Origin: Erigeron canadensis
Lineage: Eukaryota; Streptophyta; Magnoliopsida; Asterales; Asteraceae
DNA: 64,000 bases
Reading direction: 5' to 3'
Assembly (NCBI RefSeq): GCF_010389155.1
Contig: NC_057761.1
Location: 3,908,501 to 3,972,500 of the forward strand
The notes under the pieces were generated by a model, which was given only the letters and a program-made list of their open reading frames with translations, was not told the DNA's origin and made no database searches. Made by a program: the position numbers and the translations under genes. Of the stretch, positions 34,035-46,511 are shown in pieces; the first letter of the stretch is position 1; every line of letters begins with the position of its first letter.

Positions 34035-34907
34035 TTATCGGGAATTCGGGATTTAAGCCTTCACCGAACATGAATTTCCATGTCAGCAAAAATAGCCAAA
34101 TTGTGATGAATGACAATTTCCTACCTCTTTATTGACCAATAAATACTACCCCGAATGAGAAGGCAAGATAGCCATGTTTGCCTAGGATTCCCTTTGTCTA
34201 CATATTTATATATAGGGATATTTCTCCGCATGGTGAACTCATGGTTTTCTTATTAGTTGTTATATCAACGTTATATTATATCAACACTTCTAGACCGATG
34301 CACCAGCAACAATACATCATTATTCCTTTCATCAGTTTATCTTTTTTATTTAATCTAAGCCTCATTTAACTGACCCTCAAAATTGACGATGGCAATCGAC
34401 GAGACAGTGCCAAGGCCAATAGTGTTGCTTAAGCGGTATGTGTTCGTCACTTTGAACCGACGTTTGGCTTAAAATATTTCAAATTGAAATTGATTGATAT
34501 GGGTCATGCTCAGGGATATTGTAGGAGGAAAAGGAAATAGCGTGCCTTCATTATGGTTACTTTTTTTTTTTTAGTTACGGATCCAAAATTTTCATTACGT
34601 TTTTTGATTGATCAATATGTATGTCATTCCAAAAAAAAGGAAAAAGTTATGACTTATGATGTGGTTTTAACTTTACCAATCATGACCGGAGAACCATAAA
34701 ACAAAGAAAAGCTTAAATATACACTACATTATAAATCATTCATAAAGAGGACTCAATTAAATCGTCTTTAAACGAGTGAAGATATGTTAATGGATTAAGA
34801 TCCTTTAAAGTTATCACAACTTTATAAGTGACATCATAGATGGTTTTATTTAAGATAAGGTAAATTAGATTATTTTATTCCAAGACTGAGCGAAGCTATA
34901 AGTTTTT
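34035..34907. other. AT-rich spacer
   Basis: No gene, clear transposon end or RNA gene is recognised. Confidence 0.4.
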
Positions 34908-37658
34908 TGTAACATCCCGAGCTTTTTATTAAACGGTTGACTTGAGTCGTTAAGTCAACAATACGTGTCTGTTAAGCCTTGAAATGATTTAATGACTATA
35001 TGTGTTTAATGTGTTATACGTGTAAAGCTTTAGTGCCTTAATGATTGAAGTGTTAAATTGTTTAAGATATGTTTTATATGCCTTTTGATGTGCTTGAAGT
35101 GTTTAATGGGTTGCAAGTATTCCCCATAAGTGTTTTGAGCTAAATATGAGTCGTTTGGAAGCTTAGGGACTAGTTTTGACTTAGGGTTAAACTAAAAAAC
35201 GGGTTAAGGGTCTTGTAACCTATCATTAGACTCATAATACAGAGATTATACTCTTCCTTTGAAGCCCTAGGTGTCCCCTTGGTTCCATAGCATTCTATTG
35301 TTCGATTTCATCGTTATACGGTTGATTTGAAGAGGTTTTGATCCATAGTTTGCATCCTTCTTGTAATCTACAGGTATTTGGGGTATTATTACATTGATTT
35401 CATGTCCTTTCAATACCTTGATTCGTTTCATAACTGATCTAGGTCTTTAGAGGGTTGATTGGAGTCAAAATCGTGAGTTTTAATCGATTCGGTAACCTAA
35501 AACGTTTGTTATTGTGATGCAAATCAAGAAAGGATTAATCAATTATTTCATTGCATCATTATGGTCTTAAAATGGTGAATTTTGAGGTACAAAAGTCGTT
35601 CATAAGGTTTGGGGTATGTTTGGTTAAGTTTTGGAGGTTAAACAATGAGTTTTGTGCAGAATCGGGACTAGCTGCGGCGCAACCAAAAAACAGTGACACT
35701 TAGCTGCGTCGCAACTTGGTAGTTGCGACGCAATAGCGACAGAATTTTCAAATGGTCATAACTTTTGAACCGTAACTCTGTTTTTGACAAATAAGTTATC
35801 CACGGAATCGTGAGAGAGTCTAATTTCTAATGGTAATGCTTTTAAAAGATGATGATGATGTCAAGTTTCCAGAAAGGTTAATTTAGTGAGTGAATGTCGA
35901 GTTCCGTCGAGTTATGTAAGCCCTTAAGTATTAAATGAACCTCCGATGCATCAAGCATTGTCATGAGTCATGTTTATAGGTTTTTAGACTTGAGTCATGA
36001 CCATAAGTAAGTGGGTACTTGTTAGCTCATTATAATGCCTAATGATTATTGGTAGTTGGGGATACTTGCAAAGCTCGGTAACTTACATTATCATTTCTTG
36101 TACTCTTCTACGAGGTAAGATACATGACTTTTTTCACGCTGGAGGCACAACAAAATGTGGTTTTCTATAAGTAACCTTTTAATCATATTATCTTATATGT
36201 GTTGGGTTTTTCCGGTTATGCGGGAGGTTATGTGGGAATATATGCATGTTGAAATGATTTATGTTGATATGATGACGTTTAAAGTAGAAGTATATATATG
36301 TGCATATGAAGTATGATGCTTATAATGACGTTGCTATGAAATGCTTAAGATATGTGTTGTTGATAATGTCATTGATGTGCCTTGATGTTGATATGTGATG
36401 ACTTATATGTGAGACTTAAGTATGATATGTCTAGTTCACTAGATACACGTGGGAATTGTTATGAGTTGTGCACGTTAGTGGGATTAAATGCAAAAAGTAG
36501 ACGTGGGACTAATTAGGTAACCATTGTGCCTAATGTTAAAGTAATACGTGAGATGTGGGAAATCGTTCTAGCCTTAGTGTTAGTGCGTAAAAAGTAAGAA
36601 AGATATAAATACGTGGGAAATGCTATAGCTAAATATGTGAGATTGACGTGGGAAGTGTTAAGCTTAACCCGTGCTAGTTTATGCCACGCTAGTGCGTACG
36701 TGGTCGCTTGAGTGGCTTCTTGCGGCATAGTTACGTGGGACTAGTATTTCCGGGTGGAGTGACTAACCAATAATGTTAAAAGCATAACGGGATACTACGG
36801 AAATGGCATTGCCTTTTCTAAAAGTTAAGACGTGGGAAATCGTGCTAGTTGTAAAGCTAGTGCGTAATATGTAAGATGTAAGAATAAGTTGATTTAGATA
36901 ATTACAAGAATATTTGAGAATCATGTACATGTAATCTAAGACGTGGGATTGCAATATAACATGAGATTAAGTAAGATATGTAGGACGTATGATTTAACGA
37001 TGGATAGGCACAATTATGAGTAAATACTTTATATGTGCTATACGTATATATGTGATATGTTTATGTGAGATATGTAAGACCTGACATGTTGATTAAGTTG
37101 TATATATATGTTGATATGATATGATATGATGTGTTGGGATGTGGGAATAAGTAAAGATGGGATTACCTATGATTGTTGTGGATGATACGTAATGTGATTA
37201 TGTTTTGAGAAGTAAAATATGACGAAGTTTTATGAAAGTAAAATGAAGAATGTTTTATAAATGTGTGTATCTTACTTAGCTAATTTATTAGCTAACACTT
37301 GTTTTTATGAAAATGTTGTGTCCTTCAGGATAAGCAGGTATAAGCTAGTGAGGTGCGTGAATCGTGAGATGAGTAGAAGATAAAAGGAAGATTAGCATTA
37401 GTCTCCCTATGATTAGACTTTACCCATAGCCATATGTTCGGCTACTTTATTTATGATTTATGTCTCTTGTAGTGTTGATGGCAATTATGTTAGTGTCATA
37501 ACTTGGATTTCATTTAATTTGTTTTGATGATGCACGTTAGTAACACTATTTCCGGTTACGGATGGAGCAGTTTTAAAGTGATCATTTTCCGCTACTTTTT
37601 AAACGCCATTTGACAAAGTTGTTTTTGAAATCCAGGTTTTTAAAATGACGGTGTTACA
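34908..37658 (+). mobile_element. Solo LTR, 2.75 kb, TTTTT target duplication
   Basis: Starts TGTAACATCCCGAG and ends GACGGTGTTACA, giving inverted TGT(A)ACA-type termini with TG...CA ends. It is flanked on both sides by TTTTT (34903-34907, 37659-37663), a 5-bp duplication, though of low complexity. The interior has no coding domain. A small tandem motif GCTGCGGCGCAAC/GCTGCGTCGCAAC lies near 35670-35725, and many ACGTGGGA words lie near 36440-36950. Probably left by recombination between the two LTRs of a gypsy element. Confidence 0.75.
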
Positions 37659-38669
37659 TTTTTACATTTAAAAACTTTATTTTAACACCTGAAATAAGAT
37701 TTTGTCATTCATAAATATGAAACACTTTTCGATTGTAAAAAGAAATTATTATTTACACTTATAAGCATGAATAAATATTAATGTTATTTACAAATTGTTA
37801 CACCCAAATGATTTTTCACTTTTAAATATCAGCAATTTATACATTTTCATATATGTAAGTGTGAATATTTTATCATACATCTATAAGTGTAGACATTATT
37901 ATATTTGTTTAACTTTTACGAGTATTATTTATTTATTTTGAAGTGTGAATAAATTGACATTTTTTGTTTAACTTTATTATAAGTAAAAGACGTAATAATT
38001 AAAAAAAATGAATATTAATACTACAATGATGAACGTGGAAATGTATTTACATAGGGCATTAGGCCTTATACAATGTGAACCTCTTATACACTTATTCCAC
38101 ACTGTCACATTAACTTTTCTCTCTATTCATCCACCTCTTCCACACCTCTTTCTTAATATTTTATCTATTTTATATTTACTCAAAATAGATAAAACCGTTA
38201 TTCCTAATTTTATAAAATAAAATATTAAAAATATATTAATAATTCTATGAATATGTCGATACTATGAAACTTTTAAAAAACTAGTATTTAAAGGACTAAA
38301 GATGACTAAACTCAAAATAATATATATGTATTGAATTTAGAGGGGCTAAAGATGACAAATGAAACTGCTCCTTTCCTTGTAGTAGTCTGACCTACACACA
38401 TATACATATATACATCATCCACACACGTATCTATATATATATACATATCTATACAGTATATATATATAAACGGAAAAAAAAGAACAAAAAAAACGCATAC
38501 CCCACACACGCTCGTCATTGCACTTCGATCCATCGATGACTAGGGACGAAGATGCCATCGAAGAGTCGTGGAAGAGGTTGCTACCAATAGCATCCTCATC
38601 GACGACCCCATCGATGAAGTGTCGATGAGCCTATTGGATCCGGCCTATACCTGCGAAATAGATAACGTA
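37659..38669. other. AT-rich spacer with microsatellite
   Basis: No gene is recognised. An (AT)-rich, CATATA-type simple repeat lies at about 38398-38470. The GC-richer stretch 38535-38655 contains several ATCGATGA words and abuts the CACTA end; its origin is unknown. Confidence 0.4.
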
Positions 38670-39000
38670 CACTACAAGAAAAATGCCATTTAGAGACATG
38701 TTTAGCGACTTAATTAGTGACATATTTCAAGCTAGCGACTTGCATAGCGATGTCAAGTGAGAAGTCTCTAGAAAAAAGTCGCAGATTTTGGCGTCATTAA
38801 TATGTAAGACGCTAAAATTAGCTATAGTAATAGCGACATCTATGTCGTGTCGCTAACTTTTTTTTAGCGACATGACTACTATGACGGTAACGTTGACGCT
38901 AATCTCAAACAAGTCACTAAACACAACGCTATATGCGACACTAATTATGGCCAAATTTTCCTGTTCCGTTTCATTTGTCGCTATATATGCCATTGCTTAT
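38670..39000 (+). mobile_element. CACTA (En/Spm-like) transposon left end
   Basis: Begins CACTACAAGAAAAATGCC, the characteristic CACTA terminus. A subterminal zone follows with many copies, in both orientations, of a TTAGCGAC/GTCGCTA motif (for example 38700-38760, 38835-38890, 38970-38985), the expected transposase-binding array. A matching right end was not found before 40800, so either the element is truncated or its end has decayed. Confidence 0.7.
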
Positions 39001-39148
39001 ATTAAAACCAACATTTTTTGAGCTAAATAGATAATAACTATACAATTAAATAATCTGATATTTGAATTGAAACATATATATGATATTCAATCTCTAACTA
39101 TCATACATTGCATTAACTGTTATTGACATTTGATATCCAAAAAAACTT

Positions 39149-39843
39149 CTACATAAAACTAACATCAAAAAGTCTGATGTCTTGTATCATTCTACTATTT
39201 GCCACTTCTTCATAGCACCATATTCTGATGTAATTTTGATGAAGCATATATATATTAGAAATCCATGGTATCTTTACTTGTGTGAAGTATCTGCGTCCAA
39301 ATACCCACATTAGTCTTGGCAACAATCTACAATATCGATTAATAGACAAAGTAACACGATTACGAGCAGTCTAACCTTGTTCTTTGTAGGCATGTAGAAG
39401 GGTTCAAAAACTGAGGAAATGGAGTGTTCAGATCACACACTATAGCTTTAGCCTTCCAGGTGCTTCCAACTGAAAAGTACCCAATTACTAAGTTTTCTAA
39501 CGGAATATACTAGTTCTACTATAACAAGCGTGAACAATGCAAGAACTAAATACCAGGACCCACCCTTAAGAAACAACGTCCAACTATCAACACAGAGATC
39601 TCAGCCCTGAATCCACTTATAATAGACTTTCGTGACTCATCTGCATATACAAAAATAATAATCTTAGATAAGAAAACTACTCGTATAAAAATAAATCGAG
39701 AGACCTACCAAGACAACAAAGGCAGAAGTGGCAAGAACAAAGCCAGCAATCTTGGCAGCATTAGCGCACTTCATTATTGAAGTGTCACGTTCAGAAAAAG
39801 CAGCAGCAACTGAACTTTGAAAACTTAATCTGTTTCTCTGAAT
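39149..39843 (-). CDS. Exon-like blocks of an unrecognised protein (captured fragment?)
   Basis: Four minus-strand blocks, 39705-39843, 39554-39640, 39376-39469 and 39149-39326, each have GT-AG borders. They join with matching phases (139, 87, 94 and 178 nt) into one open frame of about 165 residues ending in a stop. The first block has a hydrophobic segment (AAKIAGFVLATSAFVVLV); the third has GSTWKAKAIVCDLNTPF. I do not recognise the protein. The upstream part is missing, because TAG precedes the first block in frame, though another open stretch (EIFQRIYTRPDPALFAGTNEW) lies near 40060-40155. Position behind a CACTA end suggests a captured host gene fragment, but a resident gene or chance are possible. 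Confidence 0.38.
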
Positions 39844-40821
39844 CTAAGCTCTGCAACAGTTGGTCACATAAGTATCATTCAGTTGTATCATAGTTGTTTC
39901 TTGTTAATGGTATCTTTTATAACAGTACAAAGGGCATACTAGAAAATTGTGGGCTGTTACTGTTTATAATCCTGCAATAAAGATTAAAAAAATAACTTCA
40001 AGTAAGTGACTCTACAACAAAACTTAAACTTTAGGACTCAGCAACATGGTTATAAGAGAAGTACCATGGGCCGAAAGCCATTCATTTGTACCAGCAAACA
40101 ACGCAGGATCAGGTCTTGTATAAATTCGTTGGAATATTTCGAAGGGCATTCATCTGTATCAGTAACTGCAGACCTGTAATTAGGCAACGTAATAGACCAT
40201 GTATCAGCAATATAAAAATTTACTGTTGGTGATAAGTAAAGATCTATGAACCGTAAAATAACATATAAATAAATTATCTATATAACTTTAACATTTGATT
40301 AATTTAAGTACTTCGATATAAACGTAAAAAAGTTAATTAGAATTAGATTTTATTCATGTTTAAATAACTAAGCTAGTAAGCTATAATACCAAGACCACTA
40401 GAAAAACTAAAAAGAGCGTTCCGAATTCCGACCATGATCGATGACCATTTTTTCCCTTTCAAACTAACATTGACTTTTTATGTTTGTATTGTGGAGACCT
40501 ATACGACTGCAGCTAGCCTAGCTATGTTTCCACTAAAAACAAAAAAAAAATCACACCAGCAATGTTTTTTCTTCAGATTTTCAATTAATTATATTCATTC
40601 CTAAAAATGTACATTATAAAAATTCTGAACATGTGAAAAATTTTAAAGAATCATAATAACATTTACGTTGTGTAAAGAAAATACACCTATAGTTGTAAAC
40701 AAATATCAAACTTATAGGCACTTAACAAAAAAGGATATTAGTTTATAACATTTGGTTTCCACGCAATATTTTTTTTGAGCGGAGAAATTTAATTTTACTG
40801 AAAAATCTATCTATAATATAA
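39844..40821. other. Spacer with one more exon-like stretch
   Basis: The minus strand near 40060-40155 has an open stretch followed by a possible donor (CATG|GTACTT); it did not join in frame to the blocks below it by eye. The rest is AT-rich with nothing recognised. Confidence 0.3.
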
Positions 40822-41615
40822 GGGTGGAGGGAGTCGAAGGGGAGGGCTGAGCGAGTTGGGTGCGAGCTGGGGAGGGCTGATCGAGATTCGGGTGCCGGCT
40901 GAGCAAGCTGAGCGCGAGATGGAGGTAGCGAGTTGTGAACTCGCGGAGGGTTGAAGAAGAGGGAAGTGTTGCAGGGACGAAAATGTAACTTTGCAAGGAC
41001 GAAAATGTAACTTTGCATATGCCAGGAACCATTTATGTAAATTTGCTGAAAAGTTTTGTTTCCTCCTAGAGTACATGCTGAACTTGAATTAATATTCAGT
41101 TTTATTTATTAAATAAAATAAATAATAAATAATAATAATATTTGATGTCTAAATATAAGTTATATTCAGTTCTAAAAAACTTGAATTTAAATAATAATAA
41201 TAATTGTTTTTTTTTTCAAACTTTTTTTTGTGGCATAGTGTAAATTTATTTATTTTATTTATGTAATGTTTTTTTTTACTATTATGTAATGTGTTTTTTT
41301 AATATTACGTAATGTGTTTTGTTCTAAATAAAACATATAAATTAAAATGTATGTGGTTTTATTTTTTATTATAACAGTCAAATTCAAAAAAACGACAAAA
41401 TCAGATTCAAATTGAAAATCAAAAAGTGAAAAGGGGTTAGTTGTGTAAAGTTTATTATGTTAAGGATAAATTATTAAAATGTGAAGAAAAGGTTGAAAGT
41501 GATGGTTGCCACTAAAAAAATGTTGAAAAAAGGTTAGAGGGTTGAAATGAGGTGGAGTAATTTGATTGGATAAACTTGAGGGTTGAGGGAGATGAGCCTT
41601 CCGGCTCCCTCCCCC
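40822..41615. mobile_element. PIF/Harbinger-like element, second GGGTGG copy
   Basis: Ends GGGTGGAGGGAGTCGAAGG (left) and the mirror of GGGGGAGGGAGCCGGAAGG (right), flanked by TAA at 40819-40821 and 41616-41618. Same purine-rich terminus type as 32507-33177. Near 40976-41016 a GGACGAAAATGTAACTTTGC unit is repeated twice. 794 bp; the overlapping long frames on the minus strand (40743-41076) are by-products of the GAG-rich arm. Confidence 0.65.
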
Positions 41616-42270
41616 TAACTAAAAGAGCAAGTTGGGGTATACTTGGCACCTCTAGTCTTTTTTTAAAACCTCATTCTCCCTCCTAATTAATCTAGCTCTC
41701 TCCTTCTTTCTAGATTATTTTTTTTGCTTATTAAATATATATTTATATTTATAATGTATCATAAATCTTTTATTATCAAAATAAATCTTTTTAAACTTCA
41801 AAGATATTTACTATCCTTAAAGTTCTCAAAAGTTATTATATATAAAACCTAAATAAATTTTTACTAATTAATCATTTTTTATCATTTCTCTCCTTTCTAT
41901 CTTTTAAAAAAAATAATAGTCATATAGCTTCTCAACAAACATATGTTTTTTTTATATCACTTTAATTTAATATTTGGTATTTTGTTCATGTTTGTTCATT
42001 ATTGATATTGAATTGTTATGTTATTGTTAATTTTAACTCTTTTAATTTATTTTGTTGTCAATTATAGGTAAATCATGACTTTTTCTTCTACAAAAGATTT
42101 TATTCTTTTAAATTTAGTTTGGTCATTAATTTATTTTGCTTGTTATTTACATCTTTTTTTTTAAATTTAGAATATGACATATATTTTGTTATTATTTGTT
42201 AAATGATAACAAGACAACGTGGTTCATGTTAAAGATTTGATCCCAACACATGTTAATCATCATCTAACAC
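41616..42270. other. AT-rich spacer
   Basis: Mostly T-rich sequence; nothing recognised. Confidence 0.4.
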
Positions 42271-42769
42271 TATCACACCCCGACTAAGGCGTAAAACTCG
42301 GGATGCAACATATAGTACACGCGTCATGGATTATACGTAGATGAACTAATTGTATGCTTAATTTAACTCACATTTCATTAAATTTGAACTCAAACATGCA
42401 ACATAGAATTAACATCCAACAAAACATACATAAACTCCCACGCAGGGGAGAGATTCACTTAGGATAAGGCCATAGTCTAAACATAAAGCAACCAAAGTCA
42501 CAAAGATATGCAGCTCCAAATCGTAATCTGAGTCTGCTAAAGTACACCATGCATGCTATGCTCCTTAGCCACTTCTAACATTCTCAAGTTGCACACCTGA
42601 AAAGATACTAAAAAGCATCAACACAAAGGTTGGTGAGTTTGTAGGGTTAAAATTGTGATTGTTTTCTTAAATCCTCATTTAAATCACAAATAATTTTCTT
42701 AAATTCGTTTGTGCCGTTAAGTATGAATACGAGAATAACAATGTCTGAATACCTATAAGCCCTTATAGT

Positions 42770-43150
42770 CATAGAAATGACCTGGCTAGTTTGTATATCA
42801 ATCGTGCACTTACAGTCATAAAAATGGCCTGGCTAGTGTGAATAACAATATGAAGCCGCTTACGGTCATGGACCTGGCTAGAGTGAATTCCAACATGAAG
42901 CCTCTTACGGTCATAAACCTGGCTAGTATGAATACAACATGAAGCCGTTTACGGTCATAGACCTGGCTAGAGTGAATAAATGAAGCCGCTTACGGTCATA
43001 GATCTGGCTAAAATGAATACAATATGAAGCCGCTTACGGTCATAGACCTGGCTAGAGTGAATACAACATGAAGCCGCTTACGGTCATAGACTTGGCTAAA
43101 ATGAATACGATATGAAGCCGCTTACCATCATAAACCTTACCTGGCTAAAG
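42770..43150. repeat. About 44-bp tandem array within the solo LTR
   Basis: Some eight imperfect copies of a unit containing GAAGCCGCTTACGGTCATAG and ACCTGGCTAGAGTGAATAC. Units vary by a few bases and small indels, so the array is older than the 27- or 38-bp duplications elsewhere. Confidence 0.85.
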
Positions 43151-43649
43151 CACACACAGATAGTAGTAGCACACACAGGGTATCATGTAGTACAATCTAT
43201 AATTGAGATAACATTTAAAGTATCCATAGTGTAAACGAATATGAAATCAAATATGTATGTCAAAATGTGAAACCGATGATGTTTCTAAAATATGTACTCA
43301 TAAACGTATCCAAATTATGAAATTATTAAGTGTATCCAAAATATGTAAACATAATCGTATCCAAAATAGGTTGCACAATATCATACGATATAGTAACAAA
43401 AATATATATACGTTTTACCAGAAAACGATTTGTATCTTTTCAGCCCCATGAAAACATGTGAAAGGGGGATTACGAAACTCACCTGATGCTCGTTTGATAG
43501 CTAAGCACATAATAACGTCAAGCATAGTATCCACAAGTATCTACGAGTCATCAAGTTTACTAGGTTTGACTAACATTCACCATCTTTGCGTGTTTAATCA
43601 TTTTGAGAGTTTTGGCTGTTTGCATGTTCTGCATGTTTGAGTCTTCTAA

Positions 43650-43800
43650 CCATTTGAGTGTTTCTGAGCATTTGAGTGTTTCTAGGGATTTGAGTGTTTC
43701 TGGGGATTTCAGTGTTTCTGAGCATTTGAAAGTTTATGAGGATTTGAGTGTTTCTGAGCATTTGAGAGTTTCTGACGATTTGAGTGTTTCCAGATTTGAG
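43650..43800. repeat. 18-bp tandem array within the solo LTR
   Basis: About eight copies of an 18-bp unit of the type TTTGAGTGTTTCTGAGCA. Because the unit is a multiple of three, it produces a six-residue repeat in an open frame on the plus strand, which I do not take to be a gene. Confidence 0.8.
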
Positions 43801-44742
43801 TGTTCTTGACCAGATTTGTGTGTTCTTCCCTAAGAACTCTCAAAACGTTTTTCTTTAGAATCGTTGTTAGGTTCAAAAATCCAGTTGCACCTTTACGTTC
43901 CTTATCACTATTGAAAAACAATAGTAAGCATATGGACTCTTAAAAAAAAAGATGAACACTTTCATTACGAAAACACAAAAAACTTTGGATCTAGATAAAA
44001 TAGATGTATGTGAAACTTTTGGTAGTAAAAAGTTAGAAACTTGAAAATGGAAAGTTTGTAGATCTTGTTAAGTACTTAAGTTCACAAATTTTATAGAAAA
44101 TAAAATATAAAAGTTTTATACTTTGTCTCAAGAATATGAAATGGATGATGAAGATAGTGATGTTTTGTTGCTAGATTTATAGAATACAAGAGAAATAGAT
44201 GATTTTTAGGCAAAGATATAGTTGTGTGTTCATGTGGGATTTGAGAGTTTTTGAGAGAATATTTTGTGATTTGTGTGTTGTGTGTTTATGGTTTTTTTTT
44301 TTTTTATTTCTCTTTTGTTTGAGTGTTTCTCAAGGGCTTATATAGAGGAGATTGAAAGACATGTGCATTTTGAGTGTTATAAATGAATGTTTTCAAATTT
44401 CAATAAATTCACTATTATTATTACTAATAACCAACATTTTATTCACTAACCATTTTCAAAAAATATATTTTAATTAATTGTCTACTTAGCTTCCGACAAA
44501 TAAATTTTGCTCCACATTAAGCAACACCAATAATTTCCTTAAATTAGTGTTCACAGCGATTTCGATTATTGATTCCCGCTAAGAAAATTAGTCGCATTTG
44601 CATCCAAACCATAAAACGTAAACAAATCCAAACCGCGGATGTTACAAACACATGCTATTATTTTGATTCCTTTAAATATATATATATATATATATATATA
44701 ATTTAAGATTGCTCGAAGACTAATATAAAGAATGTGAAATGT

Positions 44743-45068
44743 TCATTTGAAAACTAGATTTTCTGTGAAAACTAGAAAACTGGCCAAAACACACTGTGAT
44801 CTGAATTTAACACAATGTGTTTTAATTTTGATTTTATAAAACATAACATGTTTTTATTGTTTAATCTAAAATACGTTGTATTAAGTTTTAAATCACAGTG
44901 TGTTTTTGATAGCATTGTAAATCAGAAAATTGTTCAAACACGCTGTGATATGAACTTAACTCAATGTGTTTTCGAAAAACATATTTAAAACACATTGTGT
45001 TAAATTCAGATTACAGTGTGTTTTGGTCAATTTTCTAGTTTTTCACGAAAATTTTAGTTTTCAAATGA
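44743..45068. mobile_element. 326-bp foldback MITE with long inverted repeats
   Basis: Arms of about 85 bp pair nearly end to end: TCATTTGAAAACTAGATTTT on the left against the mirror of TCATTTGAAAACTAAAATTT on the right, continuing through CCAAAACACACTGT and GAATTTAACACAATGTGTTTT. The word ACACACTGTG or variants recurs inside as well. No clear target duplication was fixed. An (AT)n run (44671-44700) lies just to the left. Confidence 0.8.
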
Positions 45069-45764
45069 TCAAAACCCAATATATAAGGGAAAGGAGTCAA
45101 TAATCATGACTTTCAAAATTCTAACACTTTTAAATCCAACGATAAAATTTTGTCTAACTCATTCTATCATTCTATCCTTCCCAAACAACCCTTTCAACTA
45201 TTTTAGTGGTATCCATAATTTTTCCAACCCTCATAAATTTTTTTGTTTTCATATTTAATTTAAACATTATTTTTATTTATTTAAAATTTGAAATAATTAT
45301 CATAATAAAAATAATAATTATTAATATATATAATATAAATTAAATAACAATGATAAATTGATAGTAGTATAAATTACTTGAAGTCACTTTTTTAGTTAAA
45401 TATGTAAGTAGAAAATTTAAATTGAATTTATCAAATATAAACAACATAGGTAGATGCGTAGGATTCTTCCCCAACTATCATTTCACAGATCCGGCCGCCA
45501 CACTTTCCGGCCGCTCCATTTTTCCGGCCACAAAAACGTTTTTTCCTTGTTTTTTTTTTCTGCTTCAAATAGTCGGATTCAACGTCATGTGACCGTTCCA
45601 CGCGTGCTACCCTCCCAAACTTTCAGTGGCTTCATAAACCGCCCAACCCCAACCCGCCCTCAACCCGCAGTGGTGGCGGCGGCAAGCAGGCTAGGCCAAC
45701 GTACCCTTTTTTTGGGGGTAAAAATATACTTATTTCTTAAGCGTCTCGGTCAACGAGAGAAAAG
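45069..45764. other. Spacer with GC-rich block
   Basis: AT-rich to 45450, then GC-richer to 45700 with CCGGCCGC words and an open frame of 110 codons (45454-45786) without recognisable similarity; I do not call it a gene. It runs into the Helitron-like copy D. Confidence 0.35.
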
Positions 45765-46080
45765 TATTCGGGCATTGCGGCGGTGATAGAGGTGGCGGCG
45801 GTGGTGGTGATGTAATGCGGCGACAGCGGTGGCGGTGACGGATGGTGGTAGCGGTGGTTCAGTCAGAGATTGGTGGTTGTGGCGGCTATGGTGGTGGTGA
45901 TTATATGTTCAAGCAATGTAACGGTGGTGGCGAGTTGCGGCGACGGGTGGTGTTGTGGTGGTGGTGGTAACGGCGATTAGTGTAGATTATTGATATGGTG
46001 TATATTGTTAAATGTTGAATGTTGAAAAATTGAAAGTTCGAAAAATAGATTTCCTGAGACAGATATAGATAAAGGAATCA
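45765..46080 (-). mobile_element. Helitron-like repeat copy D
   Basis: On the minus strand a (CCACC)-rich stretch leads to ACCGCCGCAATGCCCGAATAC and TTTTCTCTCGTTGACC. The end is degenerate but matches that of copy E (TTTCTCTCGTGTTGAC). Left limit approximate. Confidence 0.4.
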
Positions 46081-46511
46081 ATCTTTAACAAACTTGTATT
46101 TTTTTTTCATCAAAATGTCATTTAACATGAATGCCTTTTGCGTAAAACAATCTAAAAAGTTAATAAGTACACATAGAAAATTAGATATCCATATCCACAC
46201 GATATATTTGGTCATCAAAAACTTTGTCTCCCTTTCATCTCTACACACATGCACAATAATACCACAAGTCTCGATCCTTCAATCATGCATTAAAATGATG
46301 CTTTTAGAAATTCTCAATCATACATTGGACCAACCAAATAAGATGAACCAAAGTTCACCTCCCAATAAATTAAAAAAATTAATAAATCTAGTTCAAAAAA
46401 CTACATTACAAAAAAAATATATATGAGTATATGACAAATGACTAATGCCAACTATCTAATATATGTATACCCACCAAAAATAATAATAATAATTCATATA
46501 CTAGTTTAAAT
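46081..46511. other. 3' flank of the ATL gene
   Basis: AT-rich sequence, likely the 3' UTR and spacer of the minus-strand ATL gene. Nothing else recognised. Confidence 0.4.

Larger units (their letters stand above)
42271..44646 (+). mobile_element. Solo LTR, 2.4 kb, AACAC target duplication
   Basis: Starts TATCACACCCCGACTAAGGC (first dinucleotide TA, presumably TG originally) and ends GCGGATGTTACA. It is flanked by a perfect AACAC on both sides (42266-42270, 44647-44651). The first 380 bp are clearly related to the start of the solo LTR at 56392 (shared ACTCGGGATGC, AACTCCCACGCAGGGGA, CATAGTCTAAACATA, ATATGCAGCTC, TGCTCCTTAGCCAC). The interior is non-coding with two tandem arrays. Confidence 0.85.

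Noticed and set aside
40743..41076. Three overlapping minus-strand frames rich in proline and serine
   Set aside because: They lie across the purine-rich arm of a PIF-like element; all frames stay open because of composition.
42770..43150. Regular repeats that could suggest a CRISPR array
   Set aside because: The copies are contiguous without unique spacers and lie in a plant solo LTR.
43603..43809. Open frame with a six-residue repeat (SEHLSV type)
   Set aside because: Produced by an 18-bp tandem array inside a solo LTR; no gene signals.
45454..45786. 110-codon frame in a GC-rich block
   Set aside because: No recognisable domain; composition alone explains the openness.
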